A DNA stretch of 64,000 nt, taken from NCBI RefSeq assembly GCF_011602085.1, contig NZ_JAAONY010000002.1:992001-1056000 (forward strand), in the 5' to 3' direction. The notes beneath the pieces were generated by a model. That model was not told the DNA's origin. It made no database searches and saw nothing but the letters and a program-made list of their open reading frames with translations. A program made the translations under genes and the position numbers. The DNA is from Pseudoteredinibacter isoporae. Its GTDB lineage: Bacteria; Pseudomonadota; Gammaproteobacteria; Pseudomonadales; Cellvibrionaceae. Positions 47,861 through 57,289 of the stretch are shown here, piece after piece (within the stretch, counting starts at the first letter, position 1; the number at the start of each line of letters is the position of its first letter).

Positions 47861-47890
47861 GTCGCCCTGATTAACCTATAGCGTCTGAAT

Positions 47891-48376
47891 ATGTTTGAAA
47901 TCGTACTTTTTGAACCCGAAATTCCGCCCAATACCGGCAATATCATTCGCCTGGCCGCCAATACCGGTTGCCAAATCCACCTGATTGAGCCGCTGGGATT
48001 TGCCATTGACGATAAGCGCCTGCGACGTGCAGGTCTGGATTACGGGGAATACAAGGACATGAAAGTCCATTCAAATTGGGAGTCTTTTTTAGCAAGCTGC
48101 CACCCCAAGCGACTGTTTGCGCTGACCACCAAAGCCACCAAGGCACCCAGTGAGTGTCAATTCGCCGAGGGGGATTTTTTTGTGTTTGGTCCGGAGACCC
48201 GTGGACTGCCAGACAATATTCGCTACCACGACGCCATCACTGAGCGATTGCGTCTGCCTATGTGTGTGGGCAGTCGCAGCATGAACCTTTCCAACGCGGC
48301 CTCGGTTTTGGTGTACGAAGCCTGGCGCCAATTGGAATTTGCCGGAGCCGTTAGCTGGACAGGTGAACAAGGATAA
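47891..48376 (+). CDS. trmL: tRNA (cytidine/uridine-34-2'-O)-methyltransferase TrmL
   Basis: 161 residues, SPOUT fold. [33 protein letters not shown] and the trefoil-knot segment [20 protein letters not shown] are diagnostic. It methylates the wobble ribose of certain leucine tRNAs. Divergent from the msh locus and 2 bp ahead of the flavodoxin gene. Confidence 0.95.
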   Translation: MFEIVLFEPEIPPNTGNIIRLAANTGCQIHLIEPLGFAIDDKRLRRAGLDYGEYKDMKVHSNWESFLASCHPKRLFALTTKATKAPSECQFAEGDFFVFGPETRGLPDNIRYHDAITERLRLPMCVGSRSMNLSNAASVLVYEAWRQLEFAGAVSWTGEQG

Positions 48377-48378
48377 CC

Positions 48379-48909
48379 ATGAGCATTGATATCGCATTGT
48401 TTTATGGCAGCTCGACCTGCTATACCGAAATTGCCGCCGAAAAAATTCAGAATGAACTGCAAGACAAACACCAGGCAACAGTGACCCTGTTTAATATCGC
48501 CGATGAAGATATTGGCGAAGCACAACACTATGAGTTTTTGCTGTTCGGCATCCCCACTTGGGATTACGGTGAATTGCAGGAAGACTGGGAAGATAACTGG
48601 GACGCAATTGACGACATTCACTTTAGTGGAAAAAAAGTCGCCATTTTTGGTCTGGGGGATCAAGTGGGTTATCCCGAATGGTTTTTGGATGCCATGGGCT
48701 ATCTGCACGACAAGGTTGCCTCACTGGGTGCCAAAATGTGCGGTTACTGGCCAAATCAAGGATACAACTTTGAAGCGTCTACGGCCTTGAATGAAGATGA
48801 AACTCTGTTTAATGGTCTGGCACTGGATGAAGAAAACGAATTTGACTTGAGCGAAGAACGTATCGCCAAGTGGTGCCAGCAAATCATGAAGGAATTTCAA
48901 TCGGCATGA
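48379..48909 (+). CDS. Flavodoxin
   Basis: 176 residues, long-chain flavodoxin. The FMN phosphate loop YGSSTCYTE is near the start, with PTWDYGELQEDWED (W-x-Y-type isoalloxazine loop) and GLGDQVGYPEWFLDAMGYL following. It carries low-potential electrons to enzymes such as radical-SAM and IspG-type reductases; the partner is unknown. It is close to FldB types but I do not assign a symbol. Stop overlaps mnmC start as ATGA. Confidence 0.93.
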   Translation: MSIDIALFYGSSTCYTEIAAEKIQNELQDKHQATVTLFNIADEDIGEAQHYEFLLFGIPTWDYGELQEDWEDNWDAIDDIHFSGKKVAIFGLGDQVGYPEWFLDAMGYLHDKVASLGAKMCGYWPNQGYNFEASTALNEDETLFNGLALDEENEFDLSEERIAKWCQQIMKEFQSA

Positions 48910-51014
48910 GCCAGGAGCTGCCCTCCGGGGACAACACCCAACAGGTTGCCGACATTCAATGGAATGAAGAGCGTCAACCCATTTGCCAACGATTCGACGA
49001 TGTGTATTTTTCCACTGATGATGGACTGGAAGAAACCCGACATAATTTTATTCGCCCAAGTCGACTGGCCGAACGCTTTCCAGCTCTAAATAAAGATGAA
49101 GTATTTCGCGTTGGAGAAACCGGTTTTGGAACCGGCCTGAGCTTTCTTGCCTGCTGGCAGGTCTGGCAGCAAAGCAATAGCCCGGGGCGATTGGAATTTT
49201 ACAGCGTTGAAAAATACCCACTCGACCGCACCCAGTTAAAGAAAGCCCTGGTGCAATGGCCAGAGCTCGCTGGGATGGTAGAGGCACTGTGGGAAAGCTA
49301 TCCCAGTGTTCCGGCAGCCGGCTGGCACCGCCTGGAATTTAACGGTGTTGTGCTGCAGCTATTTATTGGTGATGTGCTTGATGGGCTGTTGGAATTATGC
49401 CGCACAAAACACCTCCGCTTTCTTGAGCAGAATCGTCAATTCGATGCCTGGTTTCTTGATGGTTTCGCCCCGGCCAAAAACCCTGATATGTGGCGGGAAG
49501 ACGTTCTGGAATGCATCACACAGCTGAGCAGAAGGCAGGCCACGGTGGCAACCTTTACTGCCGTTTCGGCGGTACGCAAAAGCCTTCAAGCTCGCGGCTT
49601 TGATATGAAAAAGGCGTCGGGTTTCGGTCTCAAACGAGAAATGATGGCCGGTGACTTTACAGGGCCACCTAATGAAGAAAGAAGTTGGCCAAGCTCCGTT
49701 TTTTCCAAACTGAACGAGGCTCCTTGGGATTTACAGATTAACCCGACGGAAACACAACGGCAGGTCTGCATCATTGGTGGCGGTATCGCAGCCAGTTGCA
49801 ATGCCAGAGCGTTGGCCGAAGCCGGTTATTCAGTCACGATACTCGAGCGTCACAAGACCTTGGCCCAGGAAGGTTCCGGTAATCCACAGGGCGTTCTGTA
49901 TGCAAAATTGTCCCACCGCCCGGAAACCCTCAGTCAATTTAATCTGCACTGCTTGCTCTACGCTCAACGTTTTTACCGCGCACTCCTGAACAACACTGGG
50001 GCCAATAATGAACGCAGTTTTGAAGCCGAGCTCTGTGGTGTTGTGCAACTCGCACAAAGTGAAAAGCAATATGCCCAACAGGGACAACTGCTCGACTACC
50101 TGGCGCAATATGGACCCACGGAGGATTTTGTTCAGCGACTGCCGGCCGAAGAACTCAGCCGGGTCAGCGGTATCGACATTGATAAACCTGGCCTTTATTT
50201 CCCCGACGCCGGCTGGCTAAACCCGGCCAGCGCTTGTGAAGCGCTCTGCCAACACCCCAATATTGAGATTCGCTTCGAGCAGGAAGTTGAGAATGTCATG
50301 AGGAAAGGTGAGCTATGGCAATGCCTGGATGCCTCTGGACAGATTCTAAACACCAGCCATTTAGTCGTTATCGCCAATGCCAATGACGCCAAGCGCTTTC
50401 AACAAAGTGCCGAGCTGCCTTTGAAGCCCGTTCGTGGCCAGGTGAGTTATATTGAGGCAAGCGCCGGGAGCGAAAAGCTGCAAACGGTGGTCTGTGGACG
50501 GGGTTACATCGCGCCCGAACGGAACGGTCAGCACTGTCTCGGCGCCAGTTTTAATCTTCATGAGCGAACTCTTGATCTGCGACTCGAAGAGCAGCAATCA
50601 AACTTTCAGCATCTTCAAGACGATTGCCCCAGCCTGTTTTCAGCACTGAACACAGAGGATGAACCGGCGCTGCGTGGTCGCGTTGCCTTGCGCTGCACCA
50701 GCCCGGATTACCTGCCGCTGGTGGGCCCGGTTCACGATGCAGCCGCCATGCAAGAGCGCTTTGCCCTATTGTCACACAATGCCAAAGCGACCATTCCCAC
50801 ACCGGGTTGTTATCATGAAGGGCTCTACATCAGTGTAGCCTACGGCTCCCGTGGCCTCTGCTACGCACCACTGGCCGCAGCAGAATTACTGAGCCAGATT
50901 CAGCAAGCCCCCAGCCCAATGGGCGCAATGCTACGCAAAGCCCTCAATCCGGCCCGCTTTACGATCCGTGATATGATTCGGCGTAAAAGTCCAAATCCTG
51001 CGGTCAAAGCCTGA
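48906..51014 (+). CDS. mnmC: Bifunctional tRNA mnm5(s2)U biosynthesis protein MnmC
   Basis: 702 residues from the ATG at 48906 overlapping the flavodoxin stop. The N-terminal methyltransferase (about 1-240) has EVFRVGETGFGTGLSFL and WFLDGFAPAKNPDMW. The C-terminal FAD oxidase (from about 279) has CIIGGGIAASCNARALAEAGYSV. It converts cmnm5U34 to nm5U34 and then to mnm5U34. Both halves appear intact. Confidence 0.95.
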   Translation: MSQELPSGDNTQQVADIQWNEERQPICQRFDDVYFSTDDGLEETRHNFIRPSRLAERFPALNKDEVFRVGETGFGTGLSFLACWQVWQQSNSPGRLEFYSVEKYPLDRTQLKKALVQWPELAGMVEALWESYPSVPAAGWHRLEFNGVVLQLFIGDVLDGLLELCRTKHLRFLEQNRQFDAWFLDGFAPAKNPDMWREDVLECITQLSRRQATVATFTAVSAVRKSLQARGFDMKKASGFGLKREMMAGDFTGPPNEERSWPSSVFSKLNEAPWDLQINPTETQRQVCIIGGGIAASCNARALAEAGYSVTILERHKTLAQEGSGNPQGVLYAKLSHRPETLSQFNLHCLLYAQRFYRALLNNTGANNERSFEAELCGVVQLAQSEKQYAQQGQLLDYLAQYGPTEDFVQRLPAEELSRVSGIDIDKPGLYFPDAGWLNPASACEALCQHPNIEIRFEQEVENVMRKGELWQCLDASGQILNTSHLVVIANANDAKRFQQSAELPLKPVRGQVSYIEASAGSEKLQTVVCGRGYIAPERNGQHCLGASFNLHERTLDLRLEEQQSNFQHLQDDCPSLFSALNTEDEPALRGRVALRCTSPDYLPLVGPVHDAAAMQERFALLSHNAKATIPTPGCYHEGLYISVAYGSRGLCYAPLAAAELLSQIQQAPSPMGAMLRKALNPARFTIRDMIRRKSPNPAVKA

Positions 51015-51042
51015 GTCACTCACGGGGATCATTATTTTTCGA

Positions 51043-51864
51043 ATGTTAGGTACATACTCGCGAATACTGCTTGCTGCCAGCACGCTGCTCTGCCTGCAAA
51101 GCCAAATGGCTTTTGCTGATGCGACCCGGCCCAGCCCGGAAACTCTGGACTACCAAATACTCGCTGAAGAAAAACACGATAGTCGCAGCTTTACCCAAGG
51201 CTGGGAAATCGCCGGGGATTTTATTTACGAAAGCAGCGGTGGATACGGCCGCTCATTTATTCGCAAAAGCGAGTATCCGAAAGCGACCATTGCCCTGGAA
51301 AAACGATTGCCCGCCAATTGGTTCGCTGAAGGCCTTACTGTCATCGGCGATCGCCTTTACTTGCTGAGCTGGCGCCAACAAAAAGGTCTGCTGCTCGATA
51401 CCGAGGAACTCAAACCACTGGCACAATTCCATTATTCGGGTGAAGGTTGGGGCCTGTGCCATATGGACAATGCGATTTACATGAGCAATGGCAGTGGAAC
51501 CCTACAGATCTTTAATACCCGTTTTCAAAAACAAGGGGAGCTGTCTTTACCGTCAAGCGACAATGGCAGAGCTTGGCAGAATCTTAATGAGCTGGAATGT
51601 GCCAAGGGCTTAATCTGGGCCAATATCTGGCAGGAAAAACGTGTCATTGCTATCGATCCGCAAACCGGTGACGTCAAATTCCAATTGGACTTGAAAGCCT
51701 TGGGTTCATCGATGAAAAGTTCAGATGCCGTACTGAATGGAATTGCCTACGACGACAAGCAAGACGCCTTTTGGTTTACCGGGAAGCTTTGGCCGAAACG
51801 TTATCTTCTGAAGCTGAATTTTCCTGAAGAAGCGGCTCCTTCAGCTCAAAAAGCTGATCAATAA
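51043..51864 (+). CDS. Glutaminyl-peptide cyclotransferase-like beta-propeller protein
   Basis: 273 residues with a signal peptide (ILLAASTLLCLQSQMAFA). The family motifs SFTQGWEIAGDFIYESSGGYGRS, LNELECAKGLIWANIWQEK and VLNGIAYDDKQDAFWFTGKLWPK match plant/bacterial-type glutaminyl cyclases (five-bladed propeller). It would turn N-terminal glutamine into pyroglutamate on exported proteins. Its 3' end overlaps the convergent diguanylate cyclase gene by 89 bp. Confidence 0.88.
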   Translation: MLGTYSRILLAASTLLCLQSQMAFADATRPSPETLDYQILAEEKHDSRSFTQGWEIAGDFIYESSGGYGRSFIRKSEYPKATIALEKRLPANWFAEGLTVIGDRLYLLSWRQQKGLLLDTEELKPLAQFHYSGEGWGLCHMDNAIYMSNGSGTLQIFNTRFQKQGELSLPSSDNGRAWQNLNELECAKGLIWANIWQEKRVIAIDPQTGDVKFQLDLKALGSSMKSSDAVLNGIAYDDKQDAFWFTGKLWPKRYLLKLNFPEEAAPSAQKADQ

Positions 51865-52933
51865 CCTGATTACGGCCACCGCGCTTCGCTTCGTACATCA
51901 CCTCATCCGCTGCGGCCAACAGGCCGTGACCAACCAATTGCAAATCGCAGCGTCCTTCCTGCTCGGGGCACCAGGTCGCCAGGCCAATCGATACCGTAGG
52001 CCGAACTTTCTGCGCACCGCACACATCAATCACCATGGCCTCCACGGCAGCACGAATACGCTCGGCCAAACCGGCTGCCGCCGCTTGTGGGCAACGCGGA
52101 GCCAGCACCACAAATTCCTCACCCCCATAACGGGCGAGAAAATCCGTTTTGCGCAACTGCAAGGACACTTCAAAAGCCAGATGCTTAAGCACCAGATCAC
52201 CGGCCTGATGACCATACTGATCATTGATCTGTTTAAAGTGATCCACATCCACAAACATACAACTCAAGGGTTCCTGATTGCGCTGGGCTCGCTCAAGCTC
52301 ACGTTCCAGCTCCCCTTCGAAACTTCGGCGGTTGTTCACCTGGGTAAGCATATCAACTTTCCCCTGGCGACTCAGATGCTCGCGTCCGATGCAGTTTTCC
52401 AGACAGACTGACACAATTGACGCCAGGCGAGATAAAAAGTCGGTTGCCATATCCGGCTGAAAACGTTCATTGGAATCACTGGCAAAATGCAAGCTTCCAA
52501 TCAGCTTGTCCTGCCTCAACAGTGGCATACAAGCGGTGGAAACCACACGCCCTGCCCCTGGGAAAATTCGCCCGGCGGTCAACACATCCATTTCACCCAA
52601 ACTGACTTCCGGTGTTTGTGGATAGAGCGTATTAAGAAAGTCGACGCCGTTACGCATCTGCAAGGCAGAGCCATAGTCATTGAGATCAAGCTGCTCCATT
52701 AACTCGCGAACCGAGTAATCGGAATCAATAATCACTAAACTGACGGCGGATAAAGAAAAGTGGCGCTGGGCTTCAATTAACAACAGATTCAATAAGTCAC
52801 GCAGGCACTGGCAACCCAGCAACTTAAATTCATAGGCATGAAAGTGTTGCTGAATACTGTGATTTTGCTCGATACGCCGTAATAGCAGTTTTACGGTGCT
52901 CTGCAGACGCTTGTTTTCCTGCTCTATATCCAT
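51776..52933 (-). CDS. DUF484-GGDEF diguanylate cyclase
   Basis: 385 residues. A short coiled coil and GAF-like DUF484 sensor (about 1-195) precede a GGDEF domain (about 210-355). The active site is GGEEF (ARYGGEEFVVLAP), with an RxxD inhibitory I-site (RKTD) five residues before it, so the enzyme should make cyclic di-GMP with product feedback. No membrane segment. It is the only GGDEF protein in view and lies 4 kb from the msh operon start. Confidence 0.93.
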   Translation of the reverse strand: MDIEQENKRLQSTVKLLLRRIEQNHSIQQHFHAYEFKLLGCQCLRDLLNLLLIEAQRHFSLSAVSLVIIDSDYSVRELMEQLDLNDYGSALQMRNGVDFLNTLYPQTPEVSLGEMDVLTAGRIFPGAGRVVSTACMPLLRQDKLIGSLHFASDSNERFQPDMATDFLSRLASIVSVCLENCIGREHLSRQGKVDMLTQVNNRRSFEGELERELERAQRNQEPLSCMFVDVDHFKQINDQYGHQAGDLVLKHLAFEVSLQLRKTDFLARYGGEEFVVLAPRCPQAAAAGLAERIRAAVEAMVIDVCGAQKVRPTVSIGLATWCPEQEGRCDLQLVGHGLLAAADEVMYEAKRGGRNQVIDQLFELKEPLLQENSASEDNVSAKASR

Positions 52934-52952
52934 AGCCGCTACCGATAGTAAA

Positions 52953-52972
52953 CCGGGGTCGCCATGCCCCGG
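52953..52972 (-). repeat. Strong hairpin just upstream of the diguanylate cyclase
   Basis: CCGGGG-tcgccatg-CCCCGG is a perfect 6-bp GC stem 20 bp before the minus-strand start. The rest of the 300-bp gap to trhP holds another small dyad, ATCACC/GGTGAT (53150-53170), and no gene. Confidence 0.45.
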
Positions 52973-53233
52973 CTGACGGGCTCTTCACTGCAAGCGAGCC
53001 ACCCGCATTGTGCTTATCGACAGTACAGAACAATTCTTCAAACAATTCCTCCGAGCCGGACGACAAACCGATCAAAGGTAGGGTTATTGTCAATCCCTCA
53101 AACTCGGGCAGCGGCAGCAAAGTTAGCCATTACTAACAGCCACCGCAAAATCACCACCATTTAGGGTGATGAAAATCTAGGCAGCTTGCCGTACAATGCG
53201 CGCCCGAATTAACCCATACAGAAATAAGGCTTT

Positions 53234-54634
53234 ATGAATACCCCGTTTACCCCCGAGCTTCTCTCCCCAGCTGGCACCTTGAAATCCATGCGCTATGCCT
53301 TTGCCTATGGTGCAGATGCGGTTTATGCCGGGCAACCACGTTACAGCCTGCGTGTTCGTAACAATGAGTTCAATAAGCTGGACAATCTCGCGGCGGCGGT
53401 CGAGGAAGCCCATGGTATGGGTAAGCAATTTTATCTGGCCTCTAACTTGTCACCTCACAATGACAAGGTACGCTCTTACGTCCGGGATCTGGAGCCTGTG
53501 ATCGATATGGGTCCTGATGCCCTGATCATGTCGGATCCGGGGTTGATCATGATGGTGAAAGATCGCTGGCCGGAGCAGGAAGTTCACCTGTCTGTGCAAG
53601 CGAATGCCGTGAACTGGGCCTCAGTGAAATTCTGGGAGCGACAGGGTATCAGCCGTGTGATTCTTTCTCGGGAATTATCACTGGATGAAATTGAAGAAAT
53701 TCGCCAGCAGTGTCCGGATATGGAACTGGAAGTGTTTGTTCACGGTGCTCTATGTATCGCCTACTCTGGCCGTTGCCTGCTTTCCGGTTATATGACCCAT
53801 CGAGATTCCAATCAGGGTGCCTGCACCAATTCCTGTCGCTGGGAATACAATGCTCACACAGCCAAGGAAAATGAAACCGGTGACTTAATTGCCGTTGATC
53901 AACCCCAGGGCATTCGCAGCAGTGACAATCCGGTTAACACCGATGATTTAAGTGCGGTCCATACGCCCAAAGATTATGACCCCAGCGGCGTCAATGAAGT
54001 TGAACCGTTGTTGCTTCAGGAAAAGAACCGTCCCGGTGAGTTAATGCCGGCGTATGAAGATGAGCATGGCACGTACATTATGAACTCCAAAGATCTGCGT
54101 GCCGTACAACATGTTGAGCGCCTGGTGAAAATGGGTATCCACTCTCTTAAAATTGAAGGCCGCACAAAAAGCCATTATTACGTGGCCCGCACCGCACAGG
54201 TTTATCGCCGCGCCATCGACAACGCCGTTGCCGGCAAACCCTTCGACTTTAATTTGATGGCCGAGTTGGAACATCTCGCTAATCGTGGCTACACCGAAGG
54301 CTTCTACCGCCGCCATGTACCCAGCGAATACCAGAATTACGAGAAAGGGGTTTCCAGCAATCCAAACCAGCAATTTGTCGCGGAAGTGAATGGCAGCGAT
54401 GGCAACCGTCTGCATTTGGAAGTGAAAAATCGTTTCAGTGTTGGCGACAAACTTGAGTTGATCAGCCCCCGGGGCAATCACAGTTTTACGCTGGAAACCA
54501 TGCGCGATAAACACGGCCATGATGCCGAAACCGCACCCGGTTCCGGACATCAGGTTTCCGTTGATTTACCCGAGCATATTCAATTGCAGGACGGCGATGC
54601 AGATTACACCCTGTTGATGCGTTACACCGCCTAA
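53234..54634 (+). CDS. trhP: tRNA hydroxylation protein TrhP (YegQ, peptidase U32 family)
   Basis: 466 residues. PELLSPAGTLKSMRYAFAYGADAVYAG and the four-cysteine region from HGALCIAYSGRCLL to GACTNSCRW (about 172-200) are U32 hallmarks, and IHSLKIEGRTKSHYYVA follows. TrhP makes 5-hydroxyuridine at tRNA position 34 from prephenate-derived pathways in E. coli. Single gene, convergent with the AraC gene. Confidence 0.93.
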   Translation: MNTPFTPELLSPAGTLKSMRYAFAYGADAVYAGQPRYSLRVRNNEFNKLDNLAAAVEEAHGMGKQFYLASNLSPHNDKVRSYVRDLEPVIDMGPDALIMSDPGLIMMVKDRWPEQEVHLSVQANAVNWASVKFWERQGISRVILSRELSLDEIEEIRQQCPDMELEVFVHGALCIAYSGRCLLSGYMTHRDSNQGACTNSCRWEYNAHTAKENETGDLIAVDQPQGIRSSDNPVNTDDLSAVHTPKDYDPSGVNEVEPLLLQEKNRPGELMPAYEDEHGTYIMNSKDLRAVQHVERLVKMGIHSLKIEGRTKSHYYVARTAQVYRRAIDNAVAGKPFDFNLMAELEHLANRGYTEGFYRRHVPSEYQNYEKGVSSNPNQQFVAEVNGSDGNRLHLEVKNRFSVGDKLELISPRGNHSFTLETMRDKHGHDAETAPGSGHQVSVDLPEHIQLQDGDADYTLLMRYTA

Positions 54635-54649
54635 GCCAGCAATAAGGCG

Positions 54650-55552
54650 TTACGCCAAGGGCAACAGAATGTGATTAAGCGCTTGGGATTCCGGCACTTC
54701 GGGAAAGAATCTCAAGCGTTCGATCAGTAAAGGCGCGTCGGCCACCTCCTCGCCACTTTTCGGCAACCAATGCTCATACAGATATTCAATCGCAGTGGAC
54801 ATGGCCTCATCGCTGCCCTGATGTTGTATTTTTCCATAGCGACCTGCCGGCAGACGCTCAAAATCCAGGGGCAATGTTTCGCCCTCCAGAATCGATACGC
54901 TTGATGTCCAGTCTCTGTCGACCGGCCATTCACAGGCCAGATCAAATCGGTAGTCAGCACCCGATTCACGCGGGTCTTCATAAAAGCGATTAAATGTTCT
55001 GGCCACGCTTGGGGGTAAACGCTGGGATTTCCGCCAGGCAATAAACTCTCCAATGCTATTGCCCAGTCGCGAGGCAGGTCCCTGATGACGATAGACCGCC
55101 AAGCCTAATTCTTCTCGTTCAACAATCTCTACGGTGTAATGCCTGTTCATACTTTGTAACTCCCTGACAGCTTCCAATGTTTGCAGCTTTTGCGTAAGTG
55201 CCGTCCAGTTCGCCTGCTCCCGAAAGTCTCTGGGGCTTTGATCTGAATAGCGTTTAAAGGCCCGAGAAAATGCCTCGGCGCTGTCATAGCCGGCTTGCAG
55301 AGCAATATCCAAGATTCGCTGTTCCGAACGAAACACCAGGCAATAGGCCGCGCGTTTCATTCGCAACAGACGCACACACTCGGCAAAACTCACCTTCCAA
55401 CAGGCTTTAAACTGACGCTGAAAATGAAACTCGGAAACGTGTAAACGCTCACAGATGGATCGAATGGCAAGATCCCCATCCAATTGCGCGTCGATAATAG
55501 TTAAAGCTTCGCCCATTCGTTGATAACTGCGAGCGCCTAAGGTCTTGTTCAT
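54650..55552 (-). CDS. AraC-family regulator with GyrI-like effector domain
   Basis: 300 residues from the ATG at 55552 ([20 protein letters not shown]); the open frame extends to 55660, which would overlap the divergent promoter region. N-terminal AraC double helix-turn-helix (about 12-110) with [17 protein letters not shown] and [22 protein letters not shown], then a GyrI-like ligand domain (about 135-300). This is the Rob/SoxS-like drug-sensing architecture. Divergent from cobB, which it may regulate. Confidence 0.88.
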   Translation of the reverse strand: MNKTLGARSYQRMGEALTIIDAQLDGDLAIRSICERLHVSEFHFQRQFKACWKVSFAECVRLLRMKRAAYCLVFRSEQRILDIALQAGYDSAEAFSRAFKRYSDQSPRDFREQANWTALTQKLQTLEAVRELQSMNRHYTVEIVEREELGLAVYRHQGPASRLGNSIGEFIAWRKSQRLPPSVARTFNRFYEDPRESGADYRFDLACEWPVDRDWTSSVSILEGETLPLDFERLPAGRYGKIQHQGSDEAMSTAIEYLYEHWLPKSGEEVADAPLLIERLRFFPEVPESQALNHILLPLA

Positions 55553-55681
55553 TTCAGAAAAACTCGAGCCATGACAAATAAAAACAATAGCGCGTATCAT
55601 AGTGGCCAGGGAGCAGCCACTCTTGATCAAAGCTGCGCAAACACGGTGAATAAAGTTCATTCACCAGTAAACCAAAGGCCA

Positions 55682-56410
55682 ATGAACATGCATCAGAAAG
55701 ATTGTCGCAACATTGTTATTTTAACCGGTGCGGGCGTCTCTGCCGAATCGGGCTTGGATACCTTTCGTGACAATGGCGGCTTATGGGAACAACACCGAGT
55801 AGAAGATGTTGCAACACCGGAAGCGTTCGCCCGCGATCCGCACCTTGTACAGCGCTTTTATAATTTGCGCCGCAAAGCCCTTCTGGAAAGTGCAGAGCCT
55901 AACGGCGCCCATGTTGCTCTGGCAGATTTTGAAAAACGCTACAGCAAAGCCGGCCTTGGGGAATTTACTCTGGTTACCCAGAATGTGGACGATTTACACG
56001 AACGCGCCGGCAGTCAGCAGTTACTGCATATGCACGGCGAACTGCTGAAAATCCGCTGCCAACAAAGCGCCCGGGTTTACGAGTGCCGGGAAGACATTGC
56101 TGTTGAGAACCCCTGCCCCTGTTGTGAAAGCCCCGGACAACTGCGCCCGGATATTGTCTGGTTTGGTGAAATGCCAATGTTCATGGATGAAATCGAACAG
56201 GCTTTGTCGCGCTGCGACATTTTTATCGCCATTGGCACATCCGGACAGGTTTATCCCGCAGCTGGCTTTGTACAAATGGCCAAGGCCTATGGTGCACATA
56301 CCGTCGAACTGAATCTTGAAGCGTCGGGCAGCCAGTTTGATGAAGGACACTATGGTCCGGCCACAGAAGTCGTGCCTCGATATTTCAATAGCTTGCTGGC
56401 CTCTGGCTAA
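55682..56410 (+). CDS. cobB: NAD-dependent protein deacylase CobB (sirtuin)
   Basis: 242 residues from the ATG at 55682 preceded by AAAGG. Sirtuin motifs [27 protein letters not shown] and catalytic histidine in [11 protein letters not shown] are present, with a zinc-type C...C...CPCC set. FYNLRR supplies the Tyr-x-x-Arg pair that binds acidic acyl groups in class III sirtuins, so desuccinylase as well as deacetylase activity is likely. A longer frame from 55571 is less likely. Confidence 0.94.
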   Translation: MNMHQKDCRNIVILTGAGVSAESGLDTFRDNGGLWEQHRVEDVATPEAFARDPHLVQRFYNLRRKALLESAEPNGAHVALADFEKRYSKAGLGEFTLVTQNVDDLHERAGSQQLLHMHGELLKIRCQQSARVYECREDIAVENPCPCCESPGQLRPDIVWFGEMPMFMDEIEQALSRCDIFIAIGTSGQVYPAAGFVQMAKAYGAHTVELNLEASGSQFDEGHYGPATEVVPRYFNSLLASG

Positions 56411-56473
56411 GCCAAAGAGTCATTGCAAGAACAACAGAACAAAAATAAAGGATCGAAACCAAAGGACAACCAC

Positions 56474-57064
56474 TTGAACAAAAAAGTTGCCACGCCCCAA
56501 ATACCTCAAATCTCCTTTAGTCTGATCATAAAAAGCCAGCTCGGCCTCGCCCTGTTGGGTTTTGTTCTCGCCGGTGGCTACCGTGGAAACTGGCAAATAG
56601 AAGATGCCATTTTTGTTCTCTATGGGGTCCTGTTGGCTCTGGCCAGCTTTCTGTTGCTGTTCATGGTTTACAAAACCCTGCCCCGAATGGTCCAGAGCTT
56701 AAATCGGGATCTGGAAATCTACGGCACCATGATTGGACATATGAACAACTGGCAGTTAGCCGTGATCGGCGTACTTGCCGGGCTCTCGGAGGAGTGGCTG
56801 TTTCGAGCATTTCTCCAGGATTTCATAATGGGCTTTTCAGGGAACGACTCCCTGGGCTCGGCAATCGCTATTGTTATCGCGTCTCTCGGATTTGCCGCCT
56901 TGCATGGTCTTTCGCGTTTGTACTTCCTGTTCACCTTCATTATGGGACTGATGCTTGGCTACGCTTACCACTTGAGTGGCAGCCTGCTGATGGTGATTAT
57001 CTGGCATGGCATTTACGACATCATTGCCCTGATATGGTTGAAGCGTAAAAACTGGTCTTTGTGA
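56474..57064 (+). CDS. CPBP-family intramembrane metalloprotease
   Basis: 196 residues from a TTG at 56474 behind AAAGGA; an earlier TTG at 56423 has only a weak site and would add 17 polar residues. About five or six membrane helices. The three family motifs are EEWLFR, FAALHGLSR and IIWHGIYD, which carry the catalytic Glu and His residues. CPBP proteins include prenyl-protease-like Abi/CAAX enzymes; the substrate is unknown. Confidence 0.88.
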   Translation: MNKKVATPQIPQISFSLIIKSQLGLALLGFVLAGGYRGNWQIEDAIFVLYGVLLALASFLLLFMVYKTLPRMVQSLNRDLEIYGTMIGHMNNWQLAVIGVLAGLSEEWLFRAFLQDFIMGFSGNDSLGSAIAIVIASLGFAALHGLSRLYFLFTFIMGLMLGYAYHLSGSLLMVIIWHGIYDIIALIWLKRKNWSL

Positions 57065-57190
57065 GCCTCAGCCTATTAGACACCTCCCCTTATATGCGGA
57101 CAGTTCTAATATATGATCAGCGCTATACAGATAGCTCGACGCCTCCCCCTTTGGTCGAATATTCTTAATCTTTAAATAGATAAATAATAA

Positions 57191-57219
57191 TTTACCGACG
57201 CATTAAACTTGCCTATTCT
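57191..57219 (+). promoter_or_regulatory. Candidate aminotransferase promoter
   Basis: TTTACC and TATTCT separated by 17 bp, about 70 bp before the start. The surrounding 225-bp gap is A/T-rich and otherwise empty. Confidence 0.45.
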
Positions 57220-57289
57220 GAGGGGGTTTACTGATTACTTTTCCTGATAGCTTACGATATAGCAGCAGGACTTTAGAGTGAGGATTCCC

